Shown: one piece after another, positions 51,083-58,394 of the stretch
Position numbering within the stretch: the first letter of the stretch is position 1
Layout of the letters: every line of letters begins with the position of its first letter
Assembly: GCA_000398025.1 (NCBI GenBank)
Contig: ASKX01000004.1
Location: 1-58,394 of the forward strand
Reading direction: 5' to 3'
Source of the DNA: Candidatus Paceibacter normanii SCGC AAA255-P19
Lineage (GTDB): Bacteria; Patescibacteriota; Minisyncoccia; Minisyncoccales; Paceibacteraceae
Length of the DNA stretch: 58,394 nt
Notes under the pieces: generated by a model
Told to the model about the DNA's origin: nothing
What the model saw: only the letters and a program-made list of their open reading frames with translations
Databases searched by the model: none
Program-made: the position numbers and the translations under genes

Positions 51083-52449
51083 TTTATTCTTTCTAATTTA
51101 GTATTAACAAAGCATTTAAGAAAGTTTTTAGTAATAACGATAGCCGAAAACATGGAAATCAAGATTCCAAAACTTAAAGTAGTGGCAAACCCCTTAATGA
51201 AACTGGTGCCAAATCCAAATAAGATAATGGCTACTAATAAAGTGGTTAAATTGCCGTCCCTAATTGAAGGCCAAGCTCGATTAAATCCTTCTTCTACCGC
51301 TTGGCCAAAACTTTTTTCCTCCCTTAATTCTTCTCTCATTCGAGAGAAGATTAAAACATTAGCATCAATAGCCATACCAATGGACAAAATAAAGCCGCCA
51401 ATTCCAGCCAAGGTCAGAGTAACCGGGATTAATTTAAATATAGTTAAAACTAAAACAATATAAGCTCCCAAAGCCAGGGAGGCTAAAATTCCCGGTAAGC
51501 GATAAAAAATAATCATAAATAAAATTACTGCTAAAAAGCCGATCATTCCAGCCTTTAATGATTTCTCTAAGGAAATACTCCCCAGGGTGGGCCCCACTGA
51601 TTGCTGAGAGATCAGCTTTATGGGAACTGGCAAAGCGCCGGCGTTTAAGTTTCGAGCTAAGGACTTGGCTTCATCGATAGTAAAGCTACCGGTAATTTGA
51701 GCCCTACCCCCGGCAATTGTTTCTTGAACGACTGGAGTAGAAATTGGTAATCCGTCAATGTAAATTGCTAAAACCTTCCCAACGTTTTTTGAAGTTAACT
51801 CCTCAAAAATCTCTGCTCCCTCGTCATTAAACTGAAGCATAACTAAGGCCTTATAAGTAGTAGTTTGGTCAAAACCCAGTTCGGCCTTCTTTAAATATTT
51901 CCCGGTTAAAGGAGTTGAAGCAAAAGGGTCTTCAATACTCCCTTCGCCAGCTTCCACTACCTTTCTGTTTTGCTCTAAAATTTCTTGGTAATTTTCTTTT
52001 TGTTCTTTAAATTCCAAGTAGGGCGTTTGACCGATCATTTCAATGGCTTGGGCTGGATCTTTTATCCCGGCCAACTCAACAATTAATCTATATCGACCCG
52101 GAGCTTCCTGGGTTTGGACCATTGGCTCTCTGACTCCAAAAAGGTTTACCCGCCTCTCGATTACATCTCTCAGCCCTTGCATTGAGGGACTGTAATTTTC
52201 TTTTTCAACATTGGAAAGATCGGCTTCATAAATTAAATGGGTTCCTCCTTGCAAATCTAAGCCGAGCTTAAAGGGAGTGTCCGGAATTTCGGGAATATTG
52301 CTCAGTTTTTCTATATATTTAATTTCATTCTTCCTGGCATTTAACCAATCTACTGATTGATTCCAAGGTTGAGGATAACAAAAATTAGCCAAAAAGAAGG
52401 CCAAGATAAAAATAAAAGCAACGGTTATATAAACTTTCCTTTTTGACAT
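51067..52449 (-). CDS. secD: Protein translocase subunit SecD
   Basis: 460 residues, an N-terminal TM helix, a large periplasmic domain (about 40-280), then five TM helices. FKLGLDLQGGTHLIYEAD, RRVNLFGVREPMVQ, and SIGMAIDANVLIFSRMREEL identify it. A promoter TTGACT-16-TAAAAT ends 9 nt before the ATG, another predicted leaderless start. Confidence 0.95.
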   Translation of the reverse strand: MSKRKVYITVAFIFILAFFLANFCYPQPWNQSVDWLNARKNEIKYIEKLSNIPEIPDTPFKLGLDLQGGTHLIYEADLSNVEKENYSPSMQGLRDVIERRVNLFGVREPMVQTQEAPGRYRLIVELAGIKDPAQAIEMIGQTPYLEFKEQKENYQEILEQNRKVVEAGEGSIEDPFASTPLTGKYLKKAELGFDQTTTYKALVMLQFNDEGAEIFEELTSKNVGKVLAIYIDGLPISTPVVQETIAGGRAQITGSFTIDEAKSLARNLNAGALPVPIKLISQQSVGPTLGSISLEKSLKAGMIGFLAVILFMIIFYRLPGILASLALGAYIVLVLTIFKLIPVTLTLAGIGGFILSIGMAIDANVLIFSRMREELREEKSFGQAVEEGFNRAWPSIRDGNLTTLLVAIILFGFGTSFIKGFATTLSFGILISMFSAIVITKNFLKCFVNTKLERIKWLWR

Positions 52450-52458
52450 ACTTTTTCT

Positions 52459-52486
52459 ATTTTAATTCATTTTTCTATTTAGTCAA
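52459..52486 (-). promoter_or_regulatory. secD-metK-secF promoter, predicted leaderless
   Basis: Minus-strand TTGACT (52481-52486), 16-nt spacer, TAAAAT (52459-52464); ATG at 52449. Confidence 0.65.
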
Positions 52487-52501
52487 TCTAACAATATTGA
52501 T

Positions 52502-52532
52502 TTGACAAAACTTTAATTTTATAGTTTAGTAT
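52502..52532 (+). promoter_or_regulatory. Promoter of the orphan HExxxH membrane protein
   Basis: Consensus TTGACA (52502-52507) and TAGTAT (52527-52532) at a long 19-nt spacing. The leader (about 52540-52591) begins with the near-palindrome TTTAAAGAGGGCCCTTTAAA and ends in AAAGGAGG. Confidence 0.5.
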
Positions 52533-52591
52533 ATTTAAAGAGGGCCCTTTAAAAATTTGGAGTCTTGTAAATCTTGTAAAGGAGGCTACTG

Positions 52592-53626
52592 ATGGAAAGA
52601 GTAGAAGGACGGGGAAGACCAACACTAAAGGTTACTAGATTCTTTATCTGGATGGCAGCTCTCGGAATCATTGTCCCGCCTCTCCATGAAATATGGGGGC
52701 ACCTGGCTGTTGCTTTAGGGCTAAAAGGTGGCGGCTGGGCAGAATCTGCCCAATGGGGATTTGCTGGCTGGTATCATTTTGCTGGCCAACTCCCGCCCCA
52801 TGGAGAACTAATCTATTTTGCCGGCGGACTGGTTGTCTTTGTTTTATTAATGGCTTGCTGGATTTGGTTCTACCGTTCAGTTACCTTATGGGACATGGGA
52901 GAGGAAATGGCTGTCTTCTTCTGGGCAATTGTCAGTTTATTCTATGGCATCACTGAAGGCCTGATGGGTTTTGATATTATTCCTTACGAGCGCTTCTTCC
53001 TGGTTTCAGGGATCACTACTGGAGTCGGTGCTCTGGCAGCTGTTCTTATCTATATCTTTGTCTTTGGCAAAAGAATAGAGAAATGGCTCTTCTGGAAAGA
53101 AGAATACATCTGGGTAGAAGGCAAAGCCAGGCTAGTCAATAAAGTAGTAGGCACCCTTGTCTTTGCCGGAATACTAGGCTGCATTGCTGGTTCTCTCAAT
53201 CAGTGGTTCCAGGATATTTTCTGTAAAGCTGCTGGTGGTCAAAGCCAAATAGAGAAAATCTTTTGGGGAGTGGGTCAAGATATACACTTTGTCCAATTAC
53301 CAGCAAACCATGCCTGGACAATAAACTTGGCGGGCTTGGCAGTATTTCTTATTTTCTTCGCTTTTTGGATTTGGCCTTACCTTTCCAAAACCCGAGGAGA
53401 CCTTAATATAGAGCTGCCCTTGGCTGCCTGGGGAATAGCTGAATTGTCCTATGGAGCAATAAAACTCTGGAGCCACTTCCATCCCGGCTGGACATTTTCA
53501 GAAACTATTTTAACCATCCTTCCCCTAGCTACAGCTATCATTGTTGTTGGCCTGTACTTACCGACCAAATATGTTCCCTGGTTGACAGAGAAAGAAGTAA
53601 TTAATCGTCGGATACCGCGAAAATAA
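52592..53626 (+). CDS. Polytopic membrane protein with HExxxH motif, function unknown
   Basis: 344 residues, about eight to nine TM helices. A striking PPLHEIWGHLAVALG near residue 30 resembles the HExxH zinc site of membrane proteases but has one extra residue (HExxxH), so metalloprotease activity is uncertain. Two halves look related: FAGGLVVFVLLMACWIWF... in the first and NLAGLAVFLIFFAFWIWP... in the second, each followed by a helix with WGIAELSYG or WAIVSLFYGITEG. Like the amidohydrolase at 40.7 kb it has a strong AGGAGG site, a structured leader, its own terminator, and a higher-GC style. The two may share an origin. Confidence 0.7.
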   Translation: MERVEGRGRPTLKVTRFFIWMAALGIIVPPLHEIWGHLAVALGLKGGGWAESAQWGFAGWYHFAGQLPPHGELIYFAGGLVVFVLLMACWIWFYRSVTLWDMGEEMAVFFWAIVSLFYGITEGLMGFDIIPYERFFLVSGITTGVGALAAVLIYIFVFGKRIEKWLFWKEEYIWVEGKARLVNKVVGTLVFAGILGCIAGSLNQWFQDIFCKAAGGQSQIEKIFWGVGQDIHFVQLPANHAWTINLAGLAVFLIFFAFWIWPYLSKTRGDLNIELPLAAWGIAELSYGAIKLWSHFHPGWTFSETILTILPLATAIIVVGLYLPTKYVPWLTEKEVINRRIPRK

Positions 53627-53640
53627 CAAGGTACAAAGAA

Positions 53641-53676
53641 GAGGCGGAGCGTCAAAGCTCCGCCTCAACTGTTTTA
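53641..53676 (+). terminator. Terminator between convergent genes
   Basis: Perfect 10-bp stem GAGGCGGAGC / GCTCCGCCTC with a 6-nt loop, then AACTGTTTTATTTA. Confidence 0.85.
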
Positions 53677-53677
53677 T

Positions 53678-54340
53678 TTATAATCCAGCTAGCAAAGCAG
53701 AGGCAATGCCAATTAAAAATATTCCATCAAAAACTCCTGCTCCGCCAATTGAAATAAAGCCGCCATATTCCTGAGCTTTCTTTAAATTTAAAATGTCAGC
53801 TCCGATAAGAGTGCCCAAAACTCCGGCGATGAAAGCTGTGGGAGCAGCAAAATTAGGAGCTAAAAGAAAAGCAAAAAGGGCAGAAAAAATGGGAGGAATT
53901 AAGGCGGGCAGAGAAATTCCTCGGCCAGGGATAACTCTAGCTAAAAACCTGGAGATGACAACCATAAGAATGGTGGCTATTAAAATTGGCTCCAAAGAAA
54001 AACCAGATTTGAAAGTCAGAAAAAGAAAATAAAAAGATAAAAAAATGGGGATGACTGCTCCCCCCAAATTAATGGCTATGCCTTGAGCTTCAATCCGTGG
54101 CGCTCGGAACAGCCCAAAAAAGCGAGATTCTTCTTTATAAATTAATTTCTTTTTGCCCAGAGGAATGTTAATGCTGGAGCCGATAAGAATTGCCAGCAAT
54201 AAAAATATGGTTATCTCAGGAGAGATTCCTAATTTCTCAAATCCCAGAGTAACAATATGAAAATAACCCAAAATAAATAAAAGGGGCAGGGCTAAAATAA
54301 AAAAGGCAAATATTAAACAACCAACAGGCAAAAAAAACAT
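53678..54340 (-). CDS. DUF1614-family membrane protein
   Basis: 220 residues with about seven hydrophobic segments. GSSINIPLG near residue 55, AINLGGAVIPI, and the C-terminal GGAGVFDGIFLIGIASALLA match DUF1614. Function is unknown. It lies 6 nt after secA in the same direction. Confidence 0.8.
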   Translation of the reverse strand: MFFLPVGCLIFAFFILALPLLFILGYFHIVTLGFEKLGISPEITIFLLLAILIGSSINIPLGKKKLIYKEESRFFGLFRAPRIEAQGIAINLGGAVIPIFLSFYFLFLTFKSGFSLEPILIATILMVVISRFLARVIPGRGISLPALIPPIFSALFAFLLAPNFAAPTAFIAGVLGTLIGADILNLKKAQEYGGFISIGGAGVFDGIFLIGIASALLAGL

Positions 54341-54346
54341 AGATTA

Positions 54347-56824
54347 TTATCCGTATTTAGGATAACAACATTTCTTATATTTTATTGGCTTACCAGTGAC
54401 GGGGTCTTTTTTACCGCAGGGACAGGGATCGTTTCGGCCCGGTTTATTTTTGGATTTAACAATTGGAGCAGAGGAACTAACTGCAGCCGCGGGAGGTGGA
54501 GCCGGGGCTAAAGTTACTCTAAAAATTGTATTGGCCACATTTACCTCAAAATTCTTAAGCAGTCCCTGAAACATCTTATGGCCTTCATTTTTATATTCCA
54601 CTAAAGGGTCTTGATGACCATAAGCTCTTAATCTGACTGAGTCCCTTAAATAATCCATATTTTCTAAATGTTCCAGCCAAAGCATATCTAAAATCCTTAA
54701 ACTAACAACCTTTTCAACCTGACGCATATTTCCCTCACCCATCTCTTTTTCTTTCTTTTCATAATCCTGTTCTGTGAAACCGGCTTTTTTAACTATTTCT
54801 ATAATATAGAGCTTTAGACTATCTTTAGCTTTCTCCAGTATTTCTTTTCTTTTTTTATAAATTACATCTCGGTGTCTGTTTAAAACATCGTCGTATTCTA
54901 AAACATGTTTTCTTAAATCAAAATTCATCCCTTCGATTTTAGTTTGGGCTGACTCAATGACTCCGGAAATCAAATTGGTTTCAATCGGTTGATCCTCGGG
55001 AATTTTTAACATACCCATCAAAGATTGAACTCTTTCTCCCCCAAAAATTCTCATTAAATCATCTTCCAAAGAGACGAAAAATTGGGAAGAACCAAGGTCT
55101 CCCTGTCTTCCCGACCTCCCTCTTAGCTGATTGTCTATTCTTCTAGCTTCGTGTCTTTCGGTACCAATGATGTGCAGGCCTCCCGACTCTTTAACTTTTT
55201 TAGCTTCTTCAAGGTCCGGGGGGTTGCCGCCTAAGATTATATCCACTCCCCTGCCGGCCATATTAGTGGCTATGGTTACAGCTCCCAATTTCCCGGCCTG
55301 AGCGATAATTTCTCCTTCTCTTTCATGATGTTTGGCGTTTAAGATTTGGTGGGCAATTCCTTCTCTATCTAGCAATTTTCCCAAATACTCATTTTTTTCA
55401 ATAGAGGTAGTGCCAACTAAAACTGGCTGGCCTTTTTGACTTCTTTCTTTGATTTCTCTAACCACTGCTTGAAACTTTCCTTCGGCAGTTTTCAAAACTA
55501 AATCGGAAAGGTTTTGTCTAATCATTGGTTTATTGGTAGGAACAATTATCACTTCCAATCCATAAACTTTATCAAACTCTTCAGCCGAAGTGGCAGCGGT
55601 TCCGGTCATGCCAGCCAATTTCTGATACATCCTAAAATAATTTTGAAAAGTAATGGAGGCCAAAGTCAAAGATTCCGGTCTAATCGCCACTCCTTCTTTA
55701 GCTTCAATTGCCTGGTGAAGGCCGCCCGACCACCTTCGGCCCGGCATCAATCTTCCGGTAAACTCATCAACAATGATAATCTGACCATCTTTAACCACAT
55801 AATCCCTGTCTTTTTTAAAAAGAGCCTCAGCCCGTAGCGCTTGCTCTAAATGATGTAAATATTTAATTCCCCGTTCTTCATAAATATTTCCCATGTCCAA
55901 AATCTTTTCGATCTTGTTTATTCCTTCTTCAGTTAAGGTGGCTGCCTTCATTTTTTCATCAATCTGGTAGTCAGTTTGGGGATTTAGTTTGGGAATAATT
56001 CTGGCAAACTCCTGATAGTATTTGGAGCTTTCCATGTCGGGGGCCGAAATGATTAAAGGGGTTCTAGCTTCATCAATTAAAATGGAATCCACTTCATCCA
56101 CGATAGCGTAATTAAAGCCCCGCTGAGCCTGTTGAGACAGGTCATAAACCATATTATCTCTCAAATAATCAAATCCAAACTCGTTGTTAGTGCCATAAGT
56201 AATATCAGCTGAATAGGCCTCTTTTCTTTGACAGGGCCTCAAATAACTCTCAATTACCTTAAAACCGCCCATCTCATCGCGTTGTTTGTCTAGTTCCTCG
56301 CCAGCCGCCTGATAATTGGGGTCATATAAAAAAGCAGCTTCATGCGCCAGGCAGCCAACGCTTAATCCTAAAGCGTGGTAAATCTGGCCCATCCAGATTG
56401 TATCTCTTTTAGTCAAATAATCATTAACCGTTACCACGTGAGCTCCTTTTCCTTCTAAAGCGTTTAAGTAGATAGACAAAGTGGCAGCTAGGGTTTTTCC
56501 TTCCCCGGTTTTCATTTCAGCGATTTTTCCTTGATGCAAAACAATACCGCCGATCAGTTGGACATCAAAGTGTCTCTGCTTTAAGGTTCTTTTAGCTGCT
56601 TCCCTAACTAGAGCAAACGCTTCCGGCAGAATATCATCTAAGGTTTCTCCTCCGTCAGCTGGCAGATTTAGTCTTTCTCTAAACTCAGCCGTCTTTTCTT
56701 TTAATTTTTCATTAGAAAATTGCTCGAATTCTGATTCGAGAGAGTTTATTTTTTCGACTAGGGGCTGGATTTTCTTCAGGTATTTTTCGTTAGCATCACC
56801 AAAAATTTTATTTATAATTGACAT
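54347..56824 (-). CDS. secA: Preprotein translocase ATPase SecA
   Basis: 825 residues. Motor for protein export: Walker A MKTGEGKTLAATL near residue 105, DEVDSILIDEARTPLIIS, GTERHEARRIDNQLRGRSGRQGD, and a C-terminal zinc motif NDPCPCGKK...KKCCYP. Between the last two lie the helical scaffold and an Ala/Pro linker. A promoter TTGAGA-17-TATTAT ends 9 nt before the ATG. With secD and secF nearby, export genes are clustered. Confidence 0.97.
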   Translation of the reverse strand: MSIINKIFGDANEKYLKKIQPLVEKINSLESEFEQFSNEKLKEKTAEFRERLNLPADGGETLDDILPEAFALVREAAKRTLKQRHFDVQLIGGIVLHQGKIAEMKTGEGKTLAATLSIYLNALEGKGAHVVTVNDYLTKRDTIWMGQIYHALGLSVGCLAHEAAFLYDPNYQAAGEELDKQRDEMGGFKVIESYLRPCQRKEAYSADITYGTNNEFGFDYLRDNMVYDLSQQAQRGFNYAIVDEVDSILIDEARTPLIISAPDMESSKYYQEFARIIPKLNPQTDYQIDEKMKAATLTEEGINKIEKILDMGNIYEERGIKYLHHLEQALRAEALFKKDRDYVVKDGQIIIVDEFTGRLMPGRRWSGGLHQAIEAKEGVAIRPESLTLASITFQNYFRMYQKLAGMTGTAATSAEEFDKVYGLEVIIVPTNKPMIRQNLSDLVLKTAEGKFQAVVREIKERSQKGQPVLVGTTSIEKNEYLGKLLDREGIAHQILNAKHHEREGEIIAQAGKLGAVTIATNMAGRGVDIILGGNPPDLEEAKKVKESGGLHIIGTERHEARRIDNQLRGRSGRQGDLGSSQFFVSLEDDLMRIFGGERVQSLMGMLKIPEDQPIETNLISGVIESAQTKIEGMNFDLRKHVLEYDDVLNRHRDVIYKKRKEILEKAKDSLKLYIIEIVKKAGFTEQDYEKKEKEMGEGNMRQVEKVVSLRILDMLWLEHLENMDYLRDSVRLRAYGHQDPLVEYKNEGHKMFQGLLKNFEVNVANTIFRVTLAPAPPPAAAVSSSAPIVKSKNKPGRNDPCPCGKKDPVTGKPIKYKKCCYPKYG

Positions 56825-56829
56825 AATCT

Positions 56830-57876
56830 TTAATAATAGCTCATTTTTCTTGACATCTCAATTTCTTTTTTTAGCTCTTTCAAAATTGCCCCAAATAGCC
56901 TCTTGTCTTTAGCGATTTCTTCTATGAAGATAATTCCTTTATTTTTGATTTTGTTTTGAGATCGAAGAGATAAATCTCTTCTCTCTCCTCGTCCCTTTCG
57001 GGAATTCGGAGATAGGAGATTTAATATTGTTACTGGAAGGAGAGCGGTTATTTTCTGCATAGAGTTCAATTTTTCATTTCTTTCGGCTTCACTGAAAATC
57101 TTCCAAATAACCTTCTTTTTTACCCCAGAAATTTCAACTAAAGCTAAAGTGACATTATCTGTTTTTTTGCTGGTTAATATCTTTTTAGTAAAAGAAAGGT
57201 TTTCTTTTTTAAAGAATCCGTAATTTTTGAGATATTGAAAAAAATGAAAAAAACCAATTGGTCTAATCACTCTAAAAATAATATCTTTCGGCTTTAAGCT
57301 GTAAAATAAAGTGCTCCACTCTTCAACAAAATAACTTTCGTATTCCCCTACGCCTTTTACTCTTTCTCTCTTGTAACCCGAAAAAGGGGGTAAGCTGATC
57401 TTCTTTTTGTTTTTAATAATTTTGGCTGGATACAAGTGCTGTTCAATTAAATCTTCAAAGCACCAAGTAAAAGGGAAGAAAAGCTGATTGTCTTTAGGAA
57501 GAGTCCCAGCTGAAATTTTAATACTATTTATTCTCTCAAAATTTTGAGATTCAAAACCAACAATTAGATTAACCAGGCCTGGAGAAAAACCGCAACCGGG
57601 AATTACTTTTATTCCTTTTTCTAAAATTTCTTTTCGATGCTTAAAATAAAAAGAGATGGGCAGAGCAGAAACATCAATCAAATCTTTTTTATGCTTTAGA
57701 GCTAATTTTAATCCTTTTTCTGCTACCTCACTGGGTAAAGCACCGATTAAAACATCATAGTTTTTGACATCTTTTTCATTAGAAAAAAAGGCAACTTTCT
57801 TGGTTGCTTTAGATTTCTTTAGTCGATGAAAGATTGCCTGGCCAACGCTTCCCTTGCCAACAATTAAAGCTGCCAT
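56830..57876 (-). CDS. Saccharopine-dehydrogenase-like oxidoreductase
   Basis: 348 residues. N-terminal Rossmann motif ALIVGKGSVGQAIFHRL, then YDVLIGALPSEVAEKG and IPGCGFSPGLVNLIVG, as in the saccharopine/carboxynorspermidine dehydrogenase family. It overlaps the spermidine synthase gene by 13 nt, so a polyamine role (carboxynorspermidine-type chemistry) is plausible but unproven. About 20 residues near 280 (LSPNSRKGRGERRDLSLRS) come from a hairpin-repeat copy. Confidence 0.75.
   Translation of the reverse strand: MAALIVGKGSVGQAIFHRLKKSKATKKVAFFSNEKDVKNYDVLIGALPSEVAEKGLKLALKHKKDLIDVSALPISFYFKHRKEILEKGIKVIPGCGFSPGLVNLIVGFESQNFERINSIKISAGTLPKDNQLFFPFTWCFEDLIEQHLYPAKIIKNKKKISLPPFSGYKRERVKGVGEYESYFVEEWSTLFYSLKPKDIIFRVIRPIGFFHFFQYLKNYGFFKKENLSFTKKILTSKKTDNVTLALVEISGVKKKVIWKIFSEAERNEKLNSMQKITALLPVTILNLLSPNSRKGRGERRDLSLRSQNKIKNKGIIFIEEIAKDKRLFGAILKELKKEIEMSRKMSYY
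56833..56861 (-). promoter_or_regulatory. secA promoter, predicted leaderless
   Basis: Minus-strand TTGAGA (56856-56861), 17-nt spacer, TATTAT (56833-56838). The ATG at 56824 begins 9 nt past the -10. The promoter overlaps the end of the upstream gene. Confidence 0.65.
56960..57010 (-). repeat. Bipartite hairpin repeat copy 15, in frame inside the saccharopine-dehydrogenase-like gene
   Basis: Minus-strand reading: TCCC-GAAA-GGGA, linker GAGGAGAGA, stem 2 GAAGAGAT-TT-ATCTCTTC (56964-56981, 8 bp, perfect), tail GATC. It is closely similar to copy 14. Confidence 0.8.
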
Positions 57877-58394
57877 ATTTTGGGCAAAACCATACTTTGT
57901 TTATGGATCTCCGGAGAATAATATCTAAACTTTTTTTTAATCTTTTTTAAATTTACTCTGCTCAAATCTATTTTCTTTGAGGCTCCCAGAAAACAGTAGT
58001 CTCCGCAGTGGTAAGAAGGCATAGTAAATTTGTAGGGTTGAACGTAAGGGAAAATTTTCTTTAATTTCAAGAAAATTGGTTTAATCAAATTCTTAAAATC
58101 TAAAAAGGAACCTATTTGAGCTGCCATTATGCCGTCTTTTTTAAGAACTCGGAAAACATTTTTGTAGAAATTAGTGGAATATAAAGCTAAAGAGGGGCCT
58201 ACCGGATCGTTAGAATCTACAATAACTATATCAAAAAAATCCCTGTAGTCCCTCACAAAACTTGCTCCGTCGCCAATAAATAATTTTAATCTTTTATCTA
58301 AAAAGGCCCCCTTAGAAACAAAAGGTAGATATTTAGCAGAAATTTCAATTATTTTTTTATCTAAATCTACCAAATAAACTTCTTTTACTGGATG
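57864..58394 (-). CDS. speE: Spermidine synthase-like aminopropyltransferase, 5' end cut off by the window
   Basis: The reading frame stays open to the window edge, so the N-terminal part is missing. The visible 176 residues contain EVYLVDLDKKIIEISAKYLP (binding-site Asp), RLKLFIGDGASFVRD, DIVIVDSNDPVGP with the catalytic Asp region, YHCGDYCFLGAS and the C-terminal RYYSPEIHKQSMVLP, all typical of SpeE. It transfers aminopropyl groups to putrescine or similar amines. MetK and the overlapping dehydrogenase gene fit a polyamine role. Confidence 0.88.
   Translation of the reverse strand, partial: HPVKEVYLVDLDKKIIEISAKYLPFVSKGAFLDKRLKLFIGDGASFVRDYRDFFDIVIVDSNDPVGPSLALYSTNFYKNVFRVLKKDGIMAAQIGSFLDFKNLIKPIFLKLKKIFPYVQPYKFTMPSYHCGDYCFLGASKKIDLSRVNLKKIKKKFRYYSPEIHKQSMVLPKIWQL

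Overview
The window looks like a nearly complete contig from a small-genome bacterium of the Candidate Phyla Radiation (Patescibacteria; Parcubacteria-like is my best guess, inferred and not proven). Supporting signs are the AT-rich, tightly packed genome, short versions of core proteins (EF-Ts 147 aa, PGK 350 aa, a pyruvate kinase without its B domain), a divergent 16S rRNA, a TraG-like ATPase paired with an unfamiliar membrane protein, archaeal-type enzymes (class V FBP aldolase/phosphatase, ApgM, archaeal-type UMP kinase) and almost no Shine-Dalgarno sequences. UGA is an ordinary stop: RF2 is present and carries its classic +1 frameshift. Both ends cut genes: the left end runs into 23S rRNA, and the right end truncates a spermidine synthase.

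Layout. 1-4.9 kb: a broken-up rRNA region on the minus strand: 16S, a terminator, ybaK, a methyltransferase, tRNA-Ile, tRNA-Ala, a TM-helix channel gene, another terminator, and the 5' part of 23S. 5-11.5 kb: pyruvate kinase, tRNA-Thr, tsf-rpsB, then divergent rpmE-prfA, a coiled-coil lytic transglycosylase and rplY. 11.5-18.2 kb: a gluconeogenic operon (membrane protein, acsA, ppsA, class V FBPase). 18.3-22.9 kb: a thiol-redox operon (DsbD-like, SDR, DUF1858, thioredoxin, glutaredoxin) ending in gap. 22.9-26 kb: iscR-iscS-iscU-mnmA. 26-31.9 kb: eno-apgM, trxB, nnrD, pyrH. 31.9-40.4 kb: division and translation genes (ftsZ, DUF3467, tRNA-Gln, ftsX, ftsE, prfB, two tRNAs, an FtsB/DivIC-like gene, lepA, murJ). 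40.7-42.4 kb: an orphan amidohydrolase and rnpB. 42.4-49 kb: rnhA, recJ, pgk, the TraG-like ATPase and its partner, and a sigma-region-4/HARE regulator. 49-58.4 kb: secD-metK-secF, an orphan membrane protein, DUF1614, secA and a polyamine-type pair.

Three signals run across the genes. (1) A dispersed bipartite hairpin repeat occurs in at least 15 copies: stem 1, a linker close to GAAGGTTGAA, stem 2, then GACC-like. Stem sequences differ between copies but pair within each copy. Copies lie between genes and also inside or at the ends of coding sequences, including one in frame in enolase. (2) Translation initiation looks unusual: the 16S 3' end reads GGATCACTACATTT in place of GGATCACCTCCTTT, and many genes have a sigma70-type promoter whose -10 box sits only 5-12 nt before the ATG, predicting leaderless mRNAs. 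Two orphan plus-strand genes are exceptions, with structured leaders and strong GGAGG sites. (3) Three genes (ppsA, recJ, the sigma-4/HARE regulator) are each broken by exactly one extra A in a poly(A) run and restored by removing it, which suggests polymerase slippage or sequencing error.
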